A DNA stretch of 26,070 nucleotides. Origin: Gnomoniopsis sp. IMI 355080. Lineage: Eukaryota; Ascomycota; Sordariomycetes; Diaporthales; Gnomoniaceae. Position numbers and translations under genes: made by a program. The notes under the pieces were generated by a model. That model was not told where the DNA came from. It saw nothing but the letters and a program-made list of their open reading frames with translations, and ran no database searches. Below, piece by piece: positions 10,402 through 18,854 of this stretch. The first letter of the stretch is position 1, and every line of letters starts with the position of its first letter. The stretch is taken from NCBI GenBank assembly GCA_027946555.1, contig JAPEVC010000346.1:1-26070 (forward strand). Direction: 5' to 3'.

Positions 10402-12106
10402 TTACGCATCGTTCAGAGCTGGTTGCTTCGGCGTTACCTTGACAAAGAGAAGCAGGCCTGTCACGACAGCCACAAGGACTGACAGACCAAAGTATGGTAG
10501 CCCTATCCACTCACCACCAAGCCTCATACCGATTTTGAACAGTTCAGCCAGCATTGGCTGAGCGTAGATCTGCCCTACGATTTCCACCATACCAACCAGT
10601 CCAAATAGCCTTGACCGGTGTACAGGGTCAACATAGAGGCTCATTAGGCTCCGGACGATACTGAACAGACCCGTGCCCAGGGACAGAACGAACAATCCGA
10701 AGATAAAGGCCGCGAGTGTGGGTGCAAGCCCGAGCAAAAGAGCCGCAGCCAGGCTGACGCCGGCCGACCAGCGTGCGATGGACAGATCGCGGTGGTGTTC
10801 GTCGGCTGGGCGGAGCTTGATGCTCTGCATGAGCGCCCGAGACAGCCAAGGCAGTATGACAAGAGATTGTACCACCTGTGCAGCACCGAACGCAGTCTGT
10901 ACATAACCGGCCTGGTACAGTTGGGTATCATAGCGCTTTGACATAAAGACCGGCATGAAACTACCTGTCGACAGAACGACGGGCATCGAAAACAGGCTGA
11001 TGATCAGGAGGAGCACGAGTGATGGTGATTGAATGATCGATAAGGAATCTTTTAGCCGTTCAAGCAATTGTGACAGCCGCGTCTTGTGATCCGGTATGGC
11101 TTCGTCCCCTGACTCCGCGATTTGTTGCTTTGCATGTAGGGTCTCAGGGATGAACAAGACGACAATGATGGATGAGGCGAGACATCCTATACCGATCCAC
11201 GTAGGCGGCCACGGACCGTACTTCGCCATCAAGAAAGACGACAACGTAGGGGCCACCAGGTTTCCACACACGCTGGCTATGTGTATCCGCAGGAATGTCA
11301 TAGCCCTGTGAGAGAGTCAGTTGTGTCCTCAGGAGCGATGCTTGCACTCTTCAGTGTCGACGCTGACTGACCTTTCCTCTTCGTTTGTCGCGTCAGTGGT
11401 CATACTGAATAGCAGGCCCATGAGAGCCGGGGCGCCGCCGCCGATGAGCTGGCCAACAGATTCAAGCCAGACCAGGCGAACTGGGAACACATTTGGGAAC
11501 CACAGCACCAACGTTGTCCATAGTGCGCCGAGCGTCGATCCTTGATTAGGTTGGTGGTCAGACTCTGTTGTCAAAGTGGAGGAATTCCCTGACACCGGGA
11601 ACGAGACTTACCCGCCAAACACACAGAAAGCACCGGTTTCCGTCCGACCCTGAAATGCAGATTAGCTGGAGTTGACTGTGTGCAGAAGTAAGTATGAAAT
11701 GGTCACCGTACCTATCAGCCACAAGACTCCATGGAAACGTAGCTACAAGCCCCACACCCGCAGACAATGCAGAGGTAATGGCAATAATGTACGCAAGATC
11801 GCCCTGGATCGATTCGACCTTGCAAAGCTTCTCGTCAATAGGAACATCAAGACTTTGCGCCCTGTCGTAGTACTCATGGCAGAGGACATTCTCGATCAGG
11901 CGTGCCTGAGGAATTTGGGTAAAGCCCCCGGCGCCGGAGGCCAGCAAAATTGCAAGGCAGATCAAGTTGATGATGGTTGACTTCTCGTGGGCTTGCGGGA
12001 CGTGGATGCTCTTGAGTGATGCCACGGACGCGAAACGACGGTGCCCTGGTCGCGAACCCAGCAGAGGCGACGCCTCGTCTGAGGAAGTCCGGTCCTCCTC
12101 GGGCAT
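10402..12106 (-). CDS. Major facilitator superfamily transporter
   Basis: Exons 12106-11712, 11649-11612, 11540-11372 and 11305-10402 give 501 residues. The introns are 62, 71 and 66 nt. The junctions rebuild the MFS motif A: ADRVGRKPV (130-138) is split between exons 1 and 2, and exon 3 continues with an FPNVFPVRLVWLESVGQLIGGG-like TM3-TM4 segment. Exon 4 encodes the central loop and the C-terminal membrane half. The protein is a proton-linked secondary carrier, likely 12 TM, drug/metabolite-efflux-like. The substrate cannot be read from sequence. The hydrophilic N-terminus carries EASPLLG (11-17), which fits an acidic dileucine sorting signal and could point to an endosomal or vacuolar membrane. 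An alternative acceptor for intron 2 would start exon 3 at 11564 and add eight in-frame residues inside a membrane helix; I judge it less likely. The gene has no visible operon-like partner; the nearest upstream gene is the small secreted peptide. Confidence 0.9.
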
Positions 12107-13335
12107 GGTGACCTTGGCAAAGTGAAGAAGGAGAATTGTCCGGTAGCCGAGTTGCCGTGACTGCTGGCCAAGCCAACTCAAGCCGCTGTCGGGGAGTGGG
12201 TGCTCGACAAAGTGACGATTATATTACCGAGAGAGGAAGAGAGCTGCAATTGCGGACATGGCGAACTCGGATTTGTGGACTTGTTGCAACTTAAAAGAGA
12301 AAGATGATCGCACGAAAGTTTGGCGACGTGTCGACGCAATAAGCACGGCGAGGTAATTAGCCGTCGTTGGGAGGATAACGAGGATCAAGCATCCACCGTG
12401 AGGCTTTCGACATGGGTGTTATCGTCTGGGCCCACTAATTACTTTATTAAGACAGTAAGCCTTTGATAGCCTTGAAACCGCACATCTGTGCCGCACCCAA
12501 TGGACTCTCTATTCCCGGGCTTACAAATTTCACTTTCCGATGGAGTTGACCCGCGTCGGAGTGGCGAGGTCTTTGCTATGATTTGTCTAGGAAGTGTAAG
12601 TAATGGCTTGAACAACAATTCTACGTGAGCGCCCGCGCACACCCAGGCGTGAACGTTGGCGTAGAACAATACCTAGCCTTGGACCAGACTTTCCACCCAG
12701 ACTCGCGAATCTAGGCAAGTCATATTCATCCACAAATTTGAGAAAAATCTGAAAAAGATTCGCTTTGGATCTGTCGCGCAATTAAGACAAGAATATACAC
12801 TTTGCTGGGCCTAGCTCTGCCTGTCTAAAGGTGCATCTCACCGAAATTGGTACATACTTGCGTTGTCGATCGATTCGATATTGGCATTTTAACCTCTAGA
12901 CGCCCAAGATATTGCGCATCCAAGCAAAAGTGATGTTGCTACATCCCCGAAATATAGCAAATGAACGGCAAACAATTCTTCTTCAAAATGATGAAGTTTG
13001 ACGGAGCTGTACTCTGAAGGAGTTAGTTCAATAGTTTATCGAAGCCCATACTTAAGAAACCAATCAGCCACTCGAAGGAGCTACACAATATGGTAATTTA
13101 TGAAGTGGATGGCAAGCTGAGGATAGGAATACTGATGATTTGTTTTCTCCAATAAGATTGATTGGCAATGGACGCGATGTTGAATTCGCGCCCTTTGTCA
13201 ACACTTCCAGGATTACCTAGCTAGGTATTGAAAATACATACGTATGGCTGCCTTCAAGAGCTCGGCCAACTTTTGCTCTCCAGGCTGAGGAAAAGACCTC
13301 CTCGGTAGCAGCTTCCCACAACACCACCCTACCAC
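12107..13335. other. MFS promoter region and small-peptide 3' flank
   Basis: About 1.2 kb between two minus-strand genes. A weak TATA-like AT stretch lies at 12217-12225, about 115 nt above the MFS ATG. An ACCTAGCTAGGT palindrome lies near 13216. No gene, repeat family or RNA was recognised. Confidence 0.5.
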
Positions 13336-13673
13336 TTAGCAGTCTCCTCCCTGACAGTAGCAGACATCATTGATACAGGTTCCATAGCCTCCCTTGCACT
13401 ATGATTCCAGCGTTAGCTGTTCACTCTGACTTGAGAAGTCACCTTGACTGCTTGAGGGTGCAACACTATGTAACTTACAGCACAGCAAATGCTCGGGTCA
13501 TTGGAGGCACACGGGATCGACCGACCAAAGAGCAGGTCTTCCACAGGGGCAGAGCGGGTATCGAGCCTCTGGACCAGACCAGAGGCTGGTGCTGTCTCTG
13601 CACCGGGAGCAGCAGTGACAAGAGAGAGGTGGACGAGGATGGCGAGAGCCTGAGCGGTGATAGTGAATTGCAT
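13336..13673 (-). CDS. Small secreted cysteine-rich peptide precursor
   Basis: Two exons, 13673-13479 and 13398-13336, joined across an 80-nt intron (GTAAGT donor, GCTAAC branch, CATAG acceptor), encode 85 residues. The first exon, 65 residues, has a clear signal peptide (MQFTITAQALAILVHLSLVTA, cleavage near 21-23). A spacer with the dibasic-free sites LDTR and LLFGR follows, then the first three cysteines. The second exon encodes only 20 residues before TAA but supplies five more cysteines. The mature part, about 35 residues from SIPC, has spacing C-x7-C-C-x-C-x6-C-x4-C-x-C-x4-C. The stretch GTCINDVCYC fits the GxC..CxC gamma-core found in defensins and several knottin peptides, but the CxxxC of the CSαβ fold is missing. 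Role unknown: antimicrobial, effector-like or signalling are all open. A strong TATA box sits 108 nt upstream of the ATG. Confidence 0.78.
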
Positions 13674-13780
13674 GATTGCAGACGTGATCTTTTGTAATAC
13701 GAAAGTGTGTAGAAGATTTGTGTGAAGAGTTTGATTCAGTGATGTCTTCTGGGTACGCGAAAAGTTAGTCCATACTCGAC

Positions 13781-13789
13781 CTTTTTATA
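13781..13789 (-). promoter_or_regulatory. TATA box of the secreted-peptide gene
   Basis: Read on the minus strand this is TATAAAAAG, 108 nt upstream of the peptide ATG. It is a near-perfect match and independent support that the small gene is real. Confidence 0.6.
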
Positions 13790-15194
13790 CCTTTCACATT
13801 GCTCAAGTTGCAGCATCGATAGCCCGAGGCCACCAACAAGCGTTCATAATATTACGTGGCTGCTTCACTTGATATTGAGAAGGCGACCAGTTGTCGAACC
13901 TTGCTAATTTGTATCGTGCACAAAACGGTAACTCAATGCGGATGAGTCTCAGCCCCTGCTTATGGATCTGCTACCAAATGTCCTCCCAGAGAACACGCCA
14001 AGACATTCTGGGAGTTCTCGACAGTCCGATTGTAACACGATGACGATGATTATAGTCTGTGGTCTGGTTCGAGGCCACGGAGTGGTCGGACTACATGAAA
14101 ATCGTAAGCTCCAGCTTATGACTGTGCTGCACATAATTTCATCCTTCCAGTCCGAGCCAATAATTCATGGCACTTCTGTTCAACAACGAAGTTGCTAGAT
14201 TGACCCAGCCACTTCGATTGACGATCTCAAAGGATTGTCGGCTACTTGACGTTCCCCGAATCCCATCGAGGTCATGATGGTGACGTCTCGGGGTCGCAAA
14301 TTTTAGGTAGAGAAAGGCCTGGTTTAGCGAGGCTGGGAACGAACAACTCCCTTGGAGAAGGTTTCAGGACCACTTAACGACTTACCCAAGCAAGACAGAC
14401 AATAGCTGACACAAATACGAACTGCATGTCTTGAGAAATATATCTGGCCTGGACTCATTCTACAGCATTGACCAGGACAATGCAGGTGATCGTGAACAAA
14501 TCCCTTTCCCTTCCTGACGAACTGCAAGTGAGATACCCAGAATCCGCCCCCCCCCCCTTCCCAGAGATTCGGACCTGCGACTGTGTTCTCAACATTCAAA
14601 AATGAGAACTTACCTTGCTGATGATGCATCCGACAGACCCATCTCTTCCAAGTGTGAGGGTCTTGTCTTCCGTGCCAAACTTTACTATTAATCTTCAGCT
14701 TAAGCTCGCATTAACCGTGGTATCGGTGTTGCGATCCGTTGAAGTGCCTTTTCAAATCTTATTGAATCAAGCTAAGTTTCTTGAGATTTCTCAAAGGCTT
14801 GACACAGCTCTGCTTTTCATTACCTATGGACATTGACCGTCTGACGTAAGCGATTTGAAGGCTCAAATTGTCCAGTGGTCCACGCAAATTAGTACCATTG
14901 GTCCTGAGACAAGTCAATGAAGAAAGGATCCAGATCGCCTTGTTACATTTTCACAGATGCTTTTTCTATGGTACATTCTTAGCGCTGGCTTGGTGACATC
15001 CTCGGTGTCGGCTTCCCTACCGGTTTCGCGCAATTTCTCGGATCATTGGTCAAGGTGTGATGTGAGTATGCTAACGCCATTCAAAAGTAAAAATTCTAGA
15101 CCTACGTGGACAGACCCACAGACTTGAGCATTGGGCTTGAAAGTTCACCCGATTTGCAGCTCCGGGCTTCGATCGCTTGATGAGCTACCCCGTG

Positions 15195-15220
15195 CCGGGC
15201 TTTCAGACCGGGCTTTCAGA
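15195..15220. repeat. Perfect 13-bp tandem duplication in P450 promoter
   Basis: CCGGGCTTTCAGA occurs at 15195-15207 and again at 15208-15220, 175-200 nt upstream of the second P450 start and about 70 nt upstream of its TATA element. The duplication places two CGG triplets in the same orientation 10 nt apart, a layout some Zn2Cys6 regulators bind. The regulatory role is inferred. Confidence 0.75.
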
Positions 15221-15289
15221 GGGTTCCGAAAAACCGTCCGGTGGTGCAACCCTTGGTGAAAGTGGGGAACATACTCACAATCCAATACC

Positions 15290-15296
15290 TTTATAT
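15290..15296 (+). promoter_or_regulatory. TATA-like element of the second P450
   Basis: TTTATAT lies about 100 nt upstream of the ATG at 15395, the same spacing as the other TATA boxes in this window. Confidence 0.4.
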
Positions 15297-15394
15297 GTTT
15301 TGTCAGAACTACAAATACAATTGCATATACGTTTGTTTGCTTTCTCGACATTCATCTTATATTTTCCTAAAGCATCTCCCAAGCATCCCTCATT

Positions 15395-17237
15395 ATGGCG
15401 TCGCTTGTCAATACCACCTTTGACGCTGTCGAGGCCCAGCTGGGCAACTATTTACAAACTACACCACACAAGCCTGTTGCCTACGTTGTGACAGCTCTAC
15501 TGCTAGTTTTTGTTGCATATTTCATGCAAGGTAGCGGCAGGACCAAGCTTCCTTGCTACAATCCCAAAAAACCTTTCGAACTGGGCACATGGCGAGTCCG
15601 AATTGAATTCATGGAGAAGGGCATTGAGATGATGGTTGCGGCCAGAAAGAAATACGGACTACAGCCCTACAGGATGCACACCGACATTGGGGAGGTGATC
15701 ATGTTACCCGGCGAGAGGGTGCAGGAGCTGAGGAATCATCCTGCTTTGGAGTTCATGGACGCAGCGAACGATGTACGCACGAGGCTGCTTCCTTGACTTG
15801 AAGAAGCAACCGGAACGCTAATGGTATGGCCACATAGGATGCCCACGGCTACCTACCGGGATTCGAGCCTTTCCACATTGACGAGAGAACCGTTCGGGTC
15901 GTCAACAAGTGAGTTTCTCGAGCAGTGAAACCCTGAAATACTAATCAATACTGACTTGGACAGTTACTTGACCAAAGCTCTGAGTACGACGAGCCCACTG
16001 ACCCCTCTCCTCCTGTTCTATACTTCAAATCGGGTTCCTGTACTGACACTGCCTTCAAGACAAGCTCACAGTTCCCCTGTCCAATGAGGCGGCCACTGCA
16101 CTGAGATACCTTCTAACAGACTCACCCGGTACGTGTACTTGAGTTTGAGTCCTCTGCCGCTCTATCCGTTACAGCTCCGGGCCAAGACTCACATATGAAT
16201 GTACAGAGTGGCACGAAGTCAGCGCGCTGTCCACGATCGCTCGAACAGTATCTCGGATGTCGACACGAATCTTCATCGGCGAGGAAATGTGCAGCAACGA
16301 CGAATGGGTCAACTCCGTCGCCGAATACTCTCGCTCAGCCTTCGCCTGCATCCCCGAGCTTCAAATGTGGCCCGCCTTCACACGCCGCATTGTCCACTGG
16401 TTCCTGCCCTCGGCCAAGCTGGTGCGCAAGAACCTGGAGCCGTGCCGGAAGATTCTGCAGCCCGTCGTCGCCCAACGCAAGAAATTGAAGGCTGAGGCGC
16501 TTGCCCGAGGCGAGCCCGCGCCTGTGTACGATGATGCGCTCGGCTGGTTCGAGAAGGAGTACGGCAACAATTACGACCCTGCGTATTCGCAAATCACCCT
16601 CTCCACTGTGGCCATCGACACGACCTCTGACTTGCTGCAATCGACCATGCTCCAGCTCGCTCGTCACCCCGAGTATATCCAACCGATCCGGGACGAAATT
16701 GTTGAAGTTCTCGGCAAACAAGGTCTGAAGAAGATTGCGCTATACAACCTCAAATTCATGGACAGTTGCTTGAAGGAGACGCAGCGGCTGAAGCCTATTT
16801 TGTTTGGAATGCGCCGTGGAGTCGTTGCGGACGCCAAGCTGAGCGACGGTTTTGTCATTCGAAAGGGCGAAAGGGTCATTTTGGACTCGACCAATATGTG
16901 GAATGCCAAGTACTACGATAACCCAGAGAAGTTCGATCCTTATCGTTTCATGAGGTGGCGCGAGGAGGGCAACGAAAACATCGCCCACCTCGTCAGCACC
17001 AGTGACAAGCACATGGGATTTGGCCACGGACAACACGCATGTCCAGGAAGATTCTTCGCTGCGAACGAGCTCAAGCTTGCGCTGTGTCACTTGGTACTCA
17101 AGTACGAGTGGAAGCTTCCGGAAGGCCATAACCCGCAGCACCTCTGCTTAGGTAGCTCCATGGCTGCCAATCCCTCGCTGAGGCTTCTGATTAGGCGCAG
17201 GAAAGAAGAGCTTGATATGGCATCGCTCTCAGACTAA
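15395..17237 (+). CDS. Cytochrome P450 monooxygenase, fungal ent-kaurene-oxidase-like group
   Basis: Exons 15395-15772, 15838-15908, 15964-15983, 16060-16128 and 16207-17237 give 522 residues. Introns are 65, 55, 76 and 78 nt, all GT..AG. Across the junctions the frame reads GYLPGFEPFHIDERTVRVVN, then a KLTVPLSNEA segment, then EWHEVSALSTIARTVSR, the usual order for fungal P450s of the ent-kaurene oxidase/PaxP-like type. A membrane anchor lies at about 26-44. The I-helix has VAIDTTSD (Asp317, Thr318, Thr319), the ExxR is E370/R373, and the haem loop FGHGQHACPG has Cys458. Members hydroxylate or oxidise terpenoids and indole-diterpenes in secondary metabolism or gibberellin-type pathways, but no terpene synthase or prenyltransferase is in the window, so the substrate is open. 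Exon 3 is only 20 nt long. Confidence 0.93.
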
Positions 17238-17760
17238 AATGATCATGTATGCTATGCATCTGATCTGGAATCTTAAAGAGCGTATCTGGCGTTTTCTTGT
17301 ATTGAGTGTCTTGGGACCATCAAGGAGTATGAGCTAGATCTTGAACAGATTTGATTCACATAGACTTTAAGATCCGTCAATTTGTCACTTTTGATTGGTC
17401 CCCTGAGAGAATGCCGAACCCGGGCCCGGAGCGGCCGTTCAAGAACGGGAGAGAAAAGCTTTAGAAGATTTGAGAAGGATCCTAGTCCCTTTAAACGCCA
17501 CGCAGTACATCCGTAACTACATAGCGCACTATGCCACAGTCCGCGTCGGCCCCCACTGGTGCGGCGCGGCACAGACCGGATGCAACGTCAGCAGTGCCCG
17601 GAGCCCTACGCAGGATAAAAGAACTTTCTCAAGTCTCAAAGTATCCATATGCTGGTGGGACCGTGCCGTGCCGTGCGGTACGTATGTGCGTGTCGCAATG
17701 AAAGTTGCGGTGCGTTGCAAAAGTATATTGATGGGGAACCGTGTCGTGCAGTTGTGTGCT

Positions 17761-17788
17761 TGTGTGTGTGTGTGTGTGTGTGTGTGTG
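17761..17788. repeat. (TG)14 microsatellite
   Basis: Fourteen uninterrupted TG units, preceded by a shorter TG-rich patch. Such tracts are prone to length change by slippage and may be polymorphic between isolates. Confidence 0.95.
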
Positions 17789-18397
17789 ACAATAAAGGTT
17801 TGGCCGGTTGGAGGGACTTGGCAGATCAAACATGGATTGTTTGTCCATCACACAACCGGGCAATCTGCGGGAAAAGCATCGTTGATATGATAAGCATCAG
17901 CATTGTGCAAGGAGCGTTTCACCCGATGTTGGCTGCCAGTTGGTTCCCTTCCGCTCCGTGCTAATCCTCTCCAAGCGATGGTGAAGTCGGATTCGTGGTC
18001 AATCCTGGCGGGACCAGTGATCAGATCACCTGGCTCACATGGAGATAAGTCGTGACTCGCTCGCTCTCGCTTAGGGTATCCAGCTAGCTACCCTAGATTG
18101 TGTTTGGTGGCTTGGGTCGCATTGTCGACAACAGTAGCGTATTGGCGCCGTGGCTGACGACTTCTTGCCGAGGAGAGATAGATAGAGACATCAAAAGGAA
18201 CCTGGCAAACAAATGATGAGACCATGTTGGCATGCGGCGTGCAGACAATGCGGTACACCATCTCCTGTAATGGAGCGCAGTCACACCGGGGCTGCAGCCG
18301 GGCAAGCAAATGATGGTCGACATTTGGTGGGGGGGGGGTTTATCATTCCAACAAGGAGTGGAGGCAGCCCTGCAGCCCTGTAACCCAAGCCCGTAAT

Positions 18398-18420
18398 CAC
18401 TACGGACGTACTCCGTAGTG
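18398..18420. repeat. Perfect 9-bp inverted repeat with 5-nt loop
   Basis: CACTACGGA (18398-18406) and TCCGTAGTG (18412-18420) are exact reverse complements around CGTAC. It lies about 435 nt upstream of the exchanger ATG. Confidence 0.85.
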
Positions 18421-18425
18421 GCTGT
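18418..18425 (+). promoter_or_regulatory. Candidate Crz1/CrzA (calcineurin response) site
   Basis: GTGGCTGT fits the pattern G[T/G]GGC[T/A]G[T/G] described for fungal calcineurin-responsive elements. It overlaps the right arm of the inverted repeat. Vacuolar Ca2+/H+ exchangers are known Crz1-pathway genes, so the location makes sense, but a single 8-bp match is weak. Confidence 0.25.
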
Positions 18426-18854
18426 AGTCAGTAGTAGCCAAGCACGTTCCCCCCGCGCCCTTGCCCTTTTCCAGCCTGGAATTGCGGATCTGTCTCCCGG
18501 GTCCAGCTTGCCGGCAGTAGAGTGTGGGCCGTCTGTTTGGACGAATCGGCAACTCACCTTTCCCACCTGCCGCCTGCATGTCTGGATAGGTATCCCGGGT
18601 ACCTACTTACCTACAAGCTAGTGTCCCAGGTCTAGGTACCTCTTGGGTACGCAAGTACCTACTTGCCGGGAGGGTAGTATTTAGGGTCCCGCCTGTTCGG
18701 TTTCGACGTTTCCTACATTGCCTTTTCCCCTTCCCTCACACCATCTCTTTGCATCCCTTTTGCCTTTTAGGCCTTCCAACACCCAACAACGCAACACAAG
18801 CCCGCCTCGTCGTGCTTCAACCCTCCTGCTTCGCTGCTGACCTACCTGACTTCG

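Larger units (their letters stand above)
13674..15394. other. Divergent spacer between the secreted peptide and the second P450
   Basis: A 1.7-kb spacer shared by two outward-facing genes, with TATA boxes at both ends. It holds an 11-nt C run (14547-14557) and the 13-bp promoter duplication at 15195-15220. Minus-strand donor-like GTAAGT sites occur near 14390 and 14610, but no coding sequence can be chained to them. Confidence 0.5.
17238..18854. other. Spacer between second P450 and Ca2+/H+ exchanger; exchanger promoter
   Basis: About 1.6 kb between two plus-strand genes. It contains a (TG)14 microsatellite, a 10-nt G run (18329-18338), a 9-bp-arm inverted repeat at 18398-18420 and two copies of GTACCTACTT (18599-18608, 18655-18664). 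The last 130 nt are pyrimidine-rich (CTTTTCCCCTTCCC-like), typical of a fungal 5' leader. No supported gene on either strand. Confidence 0.5.

Noticed and set aside
11541..11564. Alternative acceptor for MFS intron 2 (CAACAG, exon 3 from 11564)
   Set aside because: It keeps the frame but inserts eight polar residues in the middle of a transmembrane helix directly after motif A; the downstream acceptor gives the usual family spacing.
14067..14077. tRNA B-box-like GGTTCGAGGCC
   Set aside because: No A-box at suitable distance and no cloverleaf pairing around it.
14324..14629. Minus-strand ORF with GTAAGT donor-like sites near 14390 and 14610
   Set aside because: The donors do not connect to coding-like exons, and the frame crosses an 11-nt homopolymer. 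A non-coding transcript is possible but not shown.
18093..18566. 157-residue minus-strand ORF in the exchanger promoter
   Set aside because: Runs through a G homopolymer, has no recognisable domain and lies in a region with regulatory-type repeats.
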